Below, one piece after another: positions 28,909 to 61,621 of a stretch of DNA of 64,000 nt. The position numbers and the translations under genes were made by a program. The stretch comes from Bradysia coprophila (lineage: Eukaryota; Arthropoda; Insecta; Diptera; Sciaridae): positions 2,998,415 through 3,062,414 of the forward strand of contig NW_023503584.1 of NCBI RefSeq assembly GCF_014529535.1, given 5' to 3'. Numbering within the stretch: position 1 is the stretch's first letter; each line of letters starts with the position of its first letter. A model generated the notes under the pieces. The model made no database searches. It was not told where the DNA came from and saw nothing but the letters and a program-made list of their open reading frames with translations.

Positions 28909-29392
28909 AAAAGTAGAGTTTTCGTGTGAATTTTGTTGATCCGAGGCGAAGCCGAGGTCAATAAACACACGAAAACGAGACTTTTCATTTTTATCCCGAG
29001 TTATGTAATGGATTTTACATGCTGAGGGCGTCGAAAGATGTGCTTAAAACATGAAAAGTACGGTTTTCGACGCATGTAGCATGTAATAAATATTATGCAC
29101 GTATGAAAAAGCGGTCGAGGCTTGCCGAGACGGCTTGTCATACGTGCATATTCTTTTTTATCGCATAAGCGAAAACGAGACAACAAGATATGCGAATGAC
29201 ACTTTGACAATTTACAGAAGTATAATGTTTGTTTATATATCCTAGGTGAATAATTTTTTCGGGGAATCACACCGCGTATGCGATAAAATCCATTACATAC
29301 ATTGGGATAAAAATGAAAAATCTCGTTTTAGTGTATTTATTGACCTCGGCTTCGCTTTGGATCAAAGAAATTCACACGAAAACTCTACTTTT
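28909..29392. repeat. Large palindromic element with a nested hairpin
   Basis: The left arm (28909-29020: AAGTAGAGTTTTCGTGTGAA, then CCGAGGCGAAGCCGAGG, then GTAATGGATTTTA) is repeated inverted at 29282-29392. In the centre, about 29096-29150, TATGCACGTATGA and TCATACGTGCATA form a second, near-perfect palindrome. A single diverged arm of the same family lies at 62150-62310. No coding capacity. Confidence 0.8.
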
Positions 29393-31954
29393 AAACTTTA
29401 TAACTTTTGTTATTTAAATAACTATTTATGACACCGTGTGATGATGAATTCTTTTTGGCCAGTAAAGTTACAGAATCTTTTACTTCTTTTGTAATATGAT
29501 ACATTCTTGTTAGTCTTCGAATTTAAGCTTTTAGCTTCGCAACGACACCAAAAATGCATCTTATGTAAGATGAACTGTTGTTGATAGAGTTTTTATTGAC
29601 TTACTCGTAAATCTAGTGCCATAGAAAACGATATTAATAGTTACAACAATAGTCATCTCAATTTTTCATTAATTTACTTATTTATTTTAACGTTGGATAC
29701 TCAGCGCATCCAATTTAAATGCAATTTCTTATAATCTTTGGAAATTAATTCGATTATTAAAGTATGATGTGTGAACTATCATCGGCAGAATTTGATCACA
29801 AATCCAATTTGAAACGCTCACTTTGGACCATGTGACCATGTAGTGTTCAAAGATTGGGTTATCTATTTTTCAAACCGTGTGAGGTTCCACATTATTGTAC
29901 GTTCAATGGAGACAAATAAAAATTTATTTTTGTGAAATATTTGAAAATTCACTTTCAATTCGAATTGATACGGTCAACTTTCGAAAAATCCTTATCTTAT
30001 TTGCTGTATCGTTAAAATTAATTCCCTTATGGATGGTGTACGTCTATAAATTGACAAAATTCCATTGAAATGAAAAACTTTAAAATAAAAAAAAATAATT
30101 TTACGAATTACATGATTCTCTGCTATTAATGTGATATCGATAACAGGGAAAAGGTGTTTATTCACTTGATAATACTTCTGTAAACAAGTTGATTTTTCGA
30201 TAATACTCACAGCCTAAGATTATATATGCGAATCGATATGTAATGTCGAACCTTTTATAAGGAAAAATACAGTCCGTTCTTGGCATCAATAAATAAAATT
30301 TCATTCGTCAGGTGGGAAAATTCTTTTACAATTTTTTTTGCACTGAAAGGTGCAATGAAAGATGATACCTCAATTGAAGAAGATGAATACGTCAATTGAA
30401 TTGTAACACTTAGTGATCATAGAGCCTCCCAATGACGAGTTTGAATATTTGATTTTCTCTTAAGGATATAGAGAGTTCGCTATGCTGCAACATTTGAAAG
30501 TGTTGGGTTTTTATGCTCCTGATTTGAGGAAATATTTTTTAATTTTCTTGCTACACTCAGTAATTGCAATGACTAAAAAGTCATTCAACTCCGATGAACT
30601 TGTAGGAACAGAAAAAAACCACGAGGTAAAGAGGAATCCTGAATTTGTTAAATTAATAAGGTTCACTCATCAGAAGCCAATATGGACAAATTTCCGACAA
30701 ATTCAAGACTCCATTTTCCCTCGAGTTCAAATACTATTTGTAAACTTCTCGTCTAACATCTGAAAATCAATTTCCTTCCTAGCATATCTGACTCGAATGA
30801 GCTGAAAGAGATTTTACAGATGAGATCATGAGGAGTTAAAGGAGAAGAAGAAAAAGAAAAAAGTAATAAAATTAGATCGACGTTCCAATACTTTCGAGTG
30901 AACATCGCAATTTCGATTGATCGTCTGTTCGCAGCTTAAAACATTTGAACTGAAATACGTGTGATTGTTTAACATAATAAGAAGGGCTTGTACATCATAA
31001 CATACAATAAAAATAAATCGATGACTACCACTTGATAAGCATTATACGTTTACACCTTAAAACACACTTCCAGTAACTGAACTGTTCATGTTGTTTAACG
31101 ATAGTGTGTTGAACCAACTGTGTTCGTTCAATCGCTTTAATCTCTGAAAAAATATTTACAAATTTTGGGATGAATGACCAATGTTCAACTAGGTTAGAGT
31201 TCCTTTAACATATCTGAAAATACCCACCCCGGTTTTAGGTACCATGACGCAATTACATTGCACAATTCCGTTAGCCTCGCCGTTAGGCCAGCACAAGTGA
31301 TCATACTTTTTGTTATCATTACTGTTATGTGTCGAAATTGTATAAAACAAAATATAGAAAATTGATATTTTACTGTACTCAGCACCTCAGTCTTGTGCCA
31401 ATTCTATGTTATCTTATACTGAAGTTTATCTATCGATTGTTACCTCATCATAAAATTTTCAAATTTTTATCAGTCTGATTAACACTTTATGTAGAAGAAT
31501 CTTTTTTTTGTTTTTCGACTTTGGTAAATACTTTAAAATTCATCTACATTTTTGGAATTAGGCAAAAATTTAGATTTTTTCATCATATCCACCTAAGTTT
31601 TTATTTCAAAAATTTTTACAAATCCATTTCACAAGTATTGTTGGCCAGTCTGCTATTTTTCAATTTGGGAAATTAACCTTTAAGAGAGGAGGCAAGCATT
31701 TCAGTAGTTTTTCTGTCGAATCTATTACCTCATTTGATCTTAGTATTTCCAAAAGATTGGTTTCAAATCTTTTACTTCTCCAATGAAAGATATTAGACCA
31801 ATGAGATTAATCTTGAAATTTATCCAACAATTCACAATTGCGGACCAATAAGGAAGGAAATTTTTTTTTCGTCAGTGCTTTGATATTGTAAATAATCAAT
31901 GAAAAATAAGAAAATCTTTTTTATCAGTGTGAGTGAGGTATTCCAAGGGTTGCT
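29393..31954. other. Spacer with a doubtful small-gene candidate
   Basis: On the - strand, TTATAAAAGG at about 30262-30253 is an excellent TATA-box match without an identifiable gene after it. Near 31330-31220 (- strand) a frame reads YDHLCWPNGEANGIVQCNCV, followed by GT-rich donors and, after TTTTTCAG, a second open stretch to about 31030. No start exon was found. A + strand frame at 30482-30760 (MLQHLKVLGFYAPDL) looks vaguely receptor-like but is isolated. Confidence 0.3.
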
Positions 31955-32060
31955 AGGAATCTCGCGCCGCGTTATTCACAATAATTCACTTTTTGACACA
32001 TTTTGTATAAGGAAGATGTCACTTTGTGAATTATTGTGAATGACGCGGCGCGAGATTCCT
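31955..32060. repeat. Compact near-perfect palindrome (106 bp)
   Basis: AGGAATCTCGCGCCGCG at the left is matched by inverted CGCGGCGCGAGATTCCT at the right. The arms extend about 44 bp with few mismatches and include ATTCACAATAATTCAC. The G+C-rich ends stand out in AT-rich DNA. The flanks carry imperfect direct copies of ATTCCAAGGGTTGCT. Confidence 0.85.
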
Positions 32061-32230
32061 TAACACCATTCCAAGGTTGGTTGCTAACTTTTGTGATGAT
32101 AGATGATTCCTCTGGCACTTCCTAACTTCCATCGGATTTTTCGATGGATTTGAGCTGTTGTCGACATGAGATGCTTACAAAACTAGTGACCCTTACCCCT
32201 AAACTTCCAAAAGAACTGATAGCCACCAAC

Positions 32231-32611
32231 AAACCCTAGAGGGTGAAAGTGTGACGCAAGTCCCTGTTTTTACTTACAAAATAACTGACATCGCTGATGG
32301 TGACGCATAAGAAAGAAAATTTTATAAAAAAAATTGCGTCACAAGTGGTAGATGTTGAGTACTGTTAAGAAAATTGTTAAAAAAGGGAAAAATATGTACT
32401 AAAAGAATAGAATTCTATGGGAAGAAAGCCGAATCATCTGCCACTATGTGAGGCAATTTTTTTTGTACAATTTTCTTTCTTAAATTTTTTGGGTCAATTT
32501 TTTGTTGATAAAACTTTTGCGTTTAAGCTCAGAATGAGTCACCCTCAGCGATATCAGTTATTTTGTAAGTAGAAACAAGGACTTGCGGCTCACTTTTACC
32601 CTTTAGGGTTT
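32231..32611. repeat. Palindromic MITE-like element
   Basis: Ends are AAACCCTAGAGGGTGAAAGT and the inverted equivalent ACTTTTACCCTTTAGGGTTT. Arms continue with ACTTACAAAATAACTGA and its complement for about 75 bp. The centre is AT-rich and unrelated between arms. No coding capacity. Confidence 0.8.
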
Positions 32612-33963
32612 TTGCAGAGGAAAAGAAACAGAGTGAAACAACAATGCGCTAAACGTTTGCCTTACTCACTAACACCATCAAATATTACGTAGACCATGTA
32701 CGCATCACAACATTTACGTATTTTTGTTTGAAATTACATCTATCTCCCTAATTAACTATTAGCTACAGGCCAGGTCGACCTGGTTCCAGATATTAAGTTT
32801 GAGGAAGAATATTGGATGTAGCTGGGTACGAAGTTTCAAGGTATTAAATTATCTATCTGTGGTGATTTACTCAGAGTTACTTTGGGAAAATGTATCCACA
32901 TGTGGTAATTTGTTGAGCGCATGAACTATTCCATCTTTAGGGGTAAAAGTTGACGGAACTCCTGGACGATTAAATACCTGTGGCAGCTGATCCTAACTTT
33001 AAAACGACGACAGAGTTAAGTTAACCAGGCAGGAGCGATGATTTGACTAGGAACCTGAATAATCTAGTAGCCCTATATTTTTTGCGAATAAAATTTTTCA
33101 ATTTATGTCAGTGTTCATTTGAGTTCATTTTCACACAGTGTATTAGGTCCCTTATTTGACATTTCGAAAATGAACCGCTACTGCCTGGTTTATTTTACTC
33201 TGCCGTGTTAAAACAAAATCACCTTCTACATCTAATGTCTAGCTTTCAAGCTCCTATTATAATTAGAACGTGGTTTCAAAGATGTGTAGCAAAAGTTGGA
33301 CGTAATTATTCCAGATAGAGAAATTTGTCAATCATAGAAAGTAATGTTACCTTTTGAAGGCCCCTCATCCGCAATTATTTTCCAAAGCTTTCGCTCATTT
33401 ATAACTCGTTAAAGAGGCTTCTTCAGTATTGAAAAAAAAGATCTAAAAAAATTTACTAGATTTCCTGTGATTTTCTAGTGATTCTTTGAAGTGAGTACCA
33501 CCTCGGTTGCTTTTAACCGAAGTTATTAGTCTCGACCTCTAAGCTGTATGTTTCGTGTTAAAACATCACTTATGATGAGTCTCTGTCTCAATTTTTCAAA
33601 GATTTTGATCCATTGGACCAATGGCATTGGTGCATGTTTTGGAAGACAATATGCTGCGCCTATATTTACCATCGAAATGTTGTATACTTGCAATGGTCGC
33701 ATGGATATCTTCACGAATATCATCTTGTCTGTGTTTTTTGATGTTGTTTTTAATCTAGTTCATTAGAACTACCCCTTCAATTAAATCAATCAATCTAACG
33801 TTTAAATTTGCAGTCCAGTAGCTACTGAAATGGTTGATAATTGCTTTATGTAACGAAACGAAATTAATACGTTCATAATGTATCGATTGCTGGTGCCATT
33901 TCCATTTGGGTCTGGTTATTCCGGTGAGAGGTGTCATAAAGTAGCTCGTTTGAAGAGTTTCAG
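32612..33963. other. Spacer upstream of the ionotropic receptor
   Basis: No supported gene. The missing 5' exon of the receptor (signal peptide) should lie here, but no convincing ATG-hydrophobic-donor combination was found. Open stretches around 33526-33937 on both strands lack motifs. Confidence 0.35.
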
Positions 33964-34020
33964 TGTAGTAAAGCGCTAGTAAGAATAGTAATTGAAGGAA
34001 AGGTGGACGACGAACAATTC

Positions 34021-36369
34021 ATGGAAATTCAAGCATTTCTAAGCATCGTGAATCTATTCACTCAAGAAGCGATTCTCATCGATGAGTTGAACAAATGCTT
34101 CAACTTCGATCACAATGTTTTCTTGGTGCACAAGTCTGCAGATATTGATCGCTTTGTGAGACCTGGAAGTCAACCGAAAAGTTTATTCATTTTCGAGAGT
34201 GTCCCAGATTTGGGAGGTCTGCAGGAGATGCAATGTAAGAATAATTTATTTATCGTCGTTCCGGAGAGCTCATCATTTGACAAGAACTTGAACGTACTGA
34301 AAAAAATCAGGAATGTTTATCGGCTCATCACAAATATGAAGATTGGGATATTCTTTCAAGTTTCTACTTCAATGTACGACATACGAAGACATTTCATATG
34401 GTTCAGACAGCAGTTTGTCATGAATGTATTTGCGGCCACTTACACACATACTGGACGCTCCTATAATATTTTTACCTATCATTCGTTCAAATCGTCAATA
34501 ATTAATGTGACCAGTAGAAAAACGTGTGAGGAAGTATTTCCGAGCTTAGACTCAAACTGTCATCAACACGAATTCCGAGCTACTAAGTTCTCATCACATC
34601 TGAATCAACAGTTCTGGCTTGCAGCGTTGCGAATATTGAATGCAACATTCACTATAGAAGATGTCCACTATAAAAATACTCAAGAGTTTGTGGATAATGG
34701 GATTGACATTGTAGCTACACTCGCTATCTACCTTAATTCATCTAAGTTTCGTTTGTACCCACTTTTGTTGCTGGACGACAAGATTATTGTTCCAGAAGCT
34801 GAACCATATACCAGCTTCTACGCATACGTTCTTACGCTAACGTCGAACGAATTTTTCGCTTTTTGTGCAGGAACACTCGTTGCAATGGCTTTGACGTTAA
34901 GCGTATGTCGTTACAACAAACAGAAGAAAATCTTATTCTCTCAAAGTTTTATGGATGTTCTGAACCTCCTGGCAAACGATAACAGTTACATAAATTATCG
35001 ACTCCTTTCTCGTGCTGAAGCGTTTCTAATTGGTCCACTCACATTCGTAGGCCTTATTGTTGTTAATGTCTACCTATCCGATTTGCAAAGCTACGTGACG
35101 AAACCGGTTTTGAAACCGCAGATTAAAACTGTTGCTGACATTTACAATTCATCGTTAATTATTTCAACTCCACTACCAGTGGTCGACGAATTACTTGCGA
35201 CAGTAATTTATCAATCGGCTCACAAAGATTGGGAACGCAAAATTACCGTGAGTGAAAAATAGTACATTTTCTACCTTGGTGTATATTTCGAGAATAACTT
35301 CGTATGTACAATTGTATATAACGAGCGCCAGCGAGTGTATATACAATTGTACATAAGAAGTGATTCGAGAAATATACACCAAGGTAGAACAATGTTTTAT
35401 CTCCTGCAAGCTGATATTTCATACATTAGCGAAATAACCACAAAAATTTGGATTTAAATTTAATTAATTAAGCATGTTGTTTTAAAACGCATTCACAACA
35501 AAAAAAAAACATCATCCTTTATTTACTTACTCACACACATATACTATCCACCTCAACATTTCGTTCAAATCACATCATTCCGACTACTCTGATTATTTGA
35601 TCGAGAAGTGACTAACGAACCACTACCGACACCAATTGCACCGTGTTATGTGATTTGTTGGCGTAGTGGTCAGCATGTTTGGTTGATATGCTGCTGGTCC
35701 CGTGTTCGCTTCCGCCGTTCGGCGATTTTTTTTTTTTTCAAATATATAGATGGAAAGTAAATTTACCCTAGGTGGGTTATGTGTGAATTATCCAATCGTA
35801 TAGGCTGTGGTTATGTATGTGTTTGTGTTTATATGCAGAAACGCGTAATGTATGAAATATCAGCTTGCAGGAGATAAATTGAGTTTCTCGAATTCAACAC
35901 TTCGATGTCATATGTAGCGGGTAACCGTTATATTGATATAATCTCGAGAGTTCAACGTCGGTTGAACATACGTGGCTTTTACGATACCGGCATAACAGTG
36001 TTGAAGACAGGTTCTGCGTTTCCAGTTTCACCTAAGCTTCTGTTCGTTGATAAAGTGAACGAAATAACCCACTGGGTACACAGCTCCGGACTGCTTCATC
36101 GGTGGGTAGAGGAAATGCATGCTAGTGTGGAAAAGGATGTGTTAGCTAAAAACGTTAATAAATTAGAAATTCAACAGACAGCCAACGAATTCAAATTTCC
36201 GATGTTCATTGTTTATGGGTGGATAGGCAGTGCAATTGTATGTATCATAGAAATTGTCTGGTTTAAAGTAAAGACGCATGTCATGAAAAGAAAAATTGAA
36301 CGTAGAAAATGGTTGGTTAAATTGACGAAAAGTAATCCTGCGGAGACTCCTATTTGCGACTCTTTCTGA
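34021..36369 (+). CDS. Divergent ionotropic receptor (chemosensory IR)
   Basis: Ligand-gated ion channel related to ionotropic glutamate receptors; in insects these act in taste or smell neurons. Exons 34021-35247 and 35884-36369 join in phase 0 (ACC/GTGAGT to GAG/TTTCTC), giving 570 aa. Visible parts: an N-terminal domain; a first membrane helix (about residues 260-290, NEFFAFCAGTLVAMALTLSV); a helix FLIGPLTFVGLIVVNVYLSDLQ followed by the IR-typical LQSYVTKP; the second ligand-binding half with NIRGFYDTG and GSAFPVSPKLLFVDKVNEI; and the last helix FPMFIVYGWIGSAIVCIIEI. The set of three helices and the order S1-pore-S2 fits divergent IRs. The frame is open upstream to 33964, just after a TTTCAG acceptor, so a 5' exon with the signal peptide may be missing from this model. 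The acceptor of the intron is weak because an inverted-repeat element abuts it. Confidence 0.85.
35264..35396. repeat. Hairpin element in the IR intron
   Basis: TCTACCTTGGTGTATATTTC with following bases, and the inverted copy, form arms of about 55 bp around a loop with ACGAGCGCCAGCGAGTG. It begins 16 bp after the splice donor and ends where the next element starts. Confidence 0.85.
35396..35878. mobile_element. Inverted-repeat element with an internal SINE-like module
   Basis: TTTATCTCCTGCAAGCTGAT and on to CATACATTAG at the left is repeated inverted at 35844-35878 with one indel in about 35 bp. It ends five bases before exon 2. The interior carries the tRNA-like sequence at 35652-35738. 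It makes up most of the IR intron. Confidence 0.8.
35652..35738 (+). repeat. tRNA-derived SINE-like module
   Basis: An A-box-like TGGCGTAGTGG (35659-35669) and a B-box-like GTTCGCTTCC (35704-35713) are spaced as in tRNA genes, and a run of T follows from 35726, which would stop RNA polymerase III. Pairing of the anticodon and T stems is imperfect, so this is not called a functional tRNA. The pattern matches tRNA-headed SINEs common in insects. Confidence 0.55.
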
Positions 36370-36508
36370 GACTTAGAATGTAAAATTGTTTGATTGTTTG
36401 TGATAGTATTGGGGATTCGGTCTTTATTAAAAATGAGAATTATTTTCAATTTGCACAGAAATTTTTGACTGCCTTGAGTGGCGCACCATGTGTTGTACGT
36501 TGTTTACA

Positions 36509-36514
36509 ATAAAT
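36509..36514 (+). terminator. Possible poly(A) signal of the IR gene
   Basis: AATAAA about 140 bp after the receptor stop codon; used by position only. Confidence 0.4.
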
Positions 36515-36803
36515 AAGAGCAAAACTAGAAAATTTCTGGGTTTTCCTAATATTTCGTGTAATTTTGATAAGTGACAAATATACTCGTTCCGTTTTGGGCG
36601 ACATATGGTCCTCCGCCTAGTTCGTATCTCCGCACTCAAGCTTAAAACGAAACGTTGCAAAATGCAAGACCACTAATGGATGTCAATACAGGCAAAAGCT
36701 GAATTGACGCCAAACTCAATTTTACCCCTCAAGCACGACGTGATTATACCTACCAATCTAAATGGAGCAACGAAAACAAATGCAAAGCAATTTGGTAAGT
36801 AAC

Positions 36804-37013
36804 GTGTCACATACGGCTATTCATCTGTTATCGATTTCGACGACAAAAATAATGACAAGCTCTGGTTAATATGGTCCCTTATATAGAAAAGTGCATGGTA
36901 AAATAATTGAAGTACAAGATTTGAAATCAACCGATTAAAAATACTTTGATTGATGGAAGTAATAGACCGGATAATAATATTGGTCATATGCTTGCCGTCT
37001 GTAACAAGTTAAA
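36804..37013. repeat. Dispersed 200-bp repeat, copy 2
   Basis: Closely matches 18018-18229 along its length (CATCTGTTATCGA; AATAATGACAAGCTCTG; TTGATGGAAGTAATAGACC; CTTGCCGTCTGTAAC). Confidence 0.75.
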
Positions 37014-37388
37014 TGATCAGGTTTAACTTGATCGAAAAACTTCAACATAAATAACATCCGGATGATTTCAAACTTTGGACTGTGAAACAAACCATACTGC
37101 GAGAAAGTTGAACATAATAAGATCGAACGTCGATGACGCTGATGATCAAACGAAGCGAAGCCGCACAATTCACAATAACACAATGAAATTCTCAGAAAAA
37201 TTTGACAGTGAGACATTTGAAATGTTAGAGACTGTATTTGGCAGCTGTCACTCGAATCACTTTTGCTTGAAGTCCGTTGATTCGAGTGATAAATGTCACT
37301 AGGTGTGTAGATTGACACATCCTGTGCTTCCAAATTTTTATTTTGACATGTGAGATTATAACCCTTGCCTTTAACGAACATAAACGTC

Positions 37389-37545
37389 CTAGGTATATTT
37401 TAAAAACGCATTCTAACTCACTCATTGTCATATTATTTTGACTAAAATAATGCGTTCAAGCTAAATCGACCGATTTTGAAGAATCGACCATACCTGGTTT
37501 GAACATTCGTTGCTTGCCTTCGGCTCAGGGTATAAACTTCCCATT
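37389..37545. repeat. Decayed relative of the MITE at 14478
   Basis: Shares CATATTATTTTGAC, AATGCGTT, AAATCGACC and CGACCATACCTG with 14478-14684 and ends at CCCATTGG. It also contains TTGCCTTCGGCTCAGGG, the G+C-rich motif seen in other palindromes here. Confidence 0.5.
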
Positions 37546-38796
37546 GGCCAAAATTAAAATTTGGAAGCATGCTGAGAGCGTCGAAAGTAGTAAAATAACT
37601 ATATTTAAACTTGATTGTTATTAACTGGATAAGTGGTTTTTGTGATTTTTTAGTTTATTTTGCTTAGCTTTCGACAACTAGGTTGTTGCCATCTTCATTT
37701 GAACTCGAATAAAAATAGGTAAAACTGTTCATTTCCGTTCACTTGTAGCTAACATAAAGTGGCACAGACATTTTATTAAGTAACGTAACTTCAATCACGT
37801 ATCTGTCTTGCATGGTTGATGCAGAAACCAGAACAGAAACATAGAAAAGTGCATTTGCAAATTTAGAATTTTAAGCCGAAAATTTGAGATTGCTCACTGT
37901 TTTCACGAGTTTAGAAATTATGTCTTTTCTGTGTTTCCTATCAAGTGATCCAGTTGTCTAATGAATAATAGGCATATCCAAATCCAAACACAAAATTTTT
38001 CAAATGAAAGAAATTTACAAAAACGCGCGCTATATTTTACTAATCAAACATTCTAGTAAGCGAGCCATCGACATGATGGCGCTGTAGACAGCAAGTCTAT
38101 TAATCTGTTTTTGATACACAAAGTGAAACGTTCTCAGTCGCACCCCAACAAATCAATAAAAATGTCTCTATTCGGCTCGCTCTGACACACAACCACCATC
38201 TTGGATCTTGATTTAAACATCTTCAACATTGGACTGCCAGAGAAACCACACAAAGATGGCCAAAAATGTACTGATGCTATTGAAAAGTGTGTTGTTTTAA
38301 AACAATTATTACCAAAAAAAAATGACAGCAAATTTGGTAGATTCATTGAAATAAGTTAAAAGTGTGATAAGGCCGTCAATTGTGTTATTTCATGTGTGAC
38401 CATCTAGACAAAGTGCAACGAAAATTAAACCTCTAAAATTTCGGGTCCTACAAAGTTCAATAATTTTTCGGTTCACTTGATACCATTCCATCATCAAGTT
38501 TTTTTTTATCTTTCTTCTTTTGTTGAACAGAAGTTATAATGTTTGTTTGCTCATAGCACCGCATAATTTACGTGTTTTTTGTGTTTCGGATGAAATGTTT
38601 AACGAAAAGAAATGAAAACATTTTCGGTTTTTGTGGCAAACGGATAAATCTACATAAATAAATCGAAATTGTGTGAAATGAACAACGGACTCGGTCTTGT
38701 TGATTCCGTAATTCCATTTTAATGGAAGAGATACGAATCGTTCAAATGGTAAAAATGATTTGATGAGATATTTGATATGTACATGCCTAATTGTCA
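37546..38796. other. Spacer between IR and Eph
   Basis: No supported gene. Contains a fragment GCATGCTGAGAGCGTCGAAA near 37567 that also occurs in the palindrome at 28909 (29017-29036), and otherwise AT-rich sequence. Confidence 0.4.
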
Positions 38797-38902
38797 GTGT
38801 TTATAAATCGATCGGCCTCAAAGTGTTTATAAATCGATCGGCCTCAAAGTGTTTATAAATCGATCGGCCTCAAAGTGTTTATAAATCGATCGGCCTCAAA
38901 GT
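38797..38902. repeat. Tandem repeat, four identical 26-bp units
   Basis: The unit GTGTTTATAAATCGATCGGC plus CTCAAA is repeated four times with no differences visible. Each unit carries the self-complementary core ATCGAT/CGATCG and a TTTATAAA-like stretch. It ends about 225 bp before the Eph start codon, so it may lie in the Eph promoter. Perfect identity implies recent expansion or homogenisation. Confidence 0.95.
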
Positions 38903-39128
38903 CCTAACACTCCGAAAAGAATGAAAATGAAAAACTATCGAAAATGTGAAAAACATCGAAATAACTTAAAGGGTGAACAAATTCCAGTATAATGGAAAAT
39001 TCAGCGAGCTACAGCTATGCAATTTATACCAATTTGTCACAGTGTACATGACTAAATTGTCAACATAAGAGAAAATATTCTAAATTTAAATAAATAAAAT
39101 ATCTAAGCTAAGGATAACAAACAAAATA

Positions 39129-61378
<22,250 letters not shown>

Positions 61379-61615
61379 CAGTATTTTTAGGAAACGATCG
61401 TTCTATTAGGTACTGAATGGGAAGTGAATCATTGATTTGATTGTGTTTTGGAACAACAACAAAAATGAAAATTTTAAACGAAGAGGACAAACAAAAAAGA
61501 AAAATCTTTTTGCCTAGATGGTGAGACAATTATATTCATTAGCTTAAATGAAATTTATTAAAATTTGAGATTTTAATATGCGAACAGAACAAATTACATA
61601 AACAAACAAAAATTT

Positions 61616-61621
61616 AATAAA
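61616..61621 (+). terminator. Possible poly(A) signal of Eph
   Basis: AATAAA about 240 bp after the Eph stop codon in a very AT-rich stretch. A longer 3' UTR cannot be excluded. Confidence 0.4.

Noticed and set aside
30482..30763. Frame MLQHLKVLGFYAPDL... resembling the start of an odorant receptor
   Set aside because: The similarity is limited to a few residues, and no further receptor exons were found in the following 3 kb.
35652..35738. Functional tRNA gene
   Set aside because: A- and B-box-like motifs are present, but the anticodon and T stems do not pair properly; SINE-derived sequence is the better reading.
38797..38902. CRISPR-like array
   Set aside because: The four units are contiguous 26-bp tandem repeats without spacers, in a eukaryotic genome.
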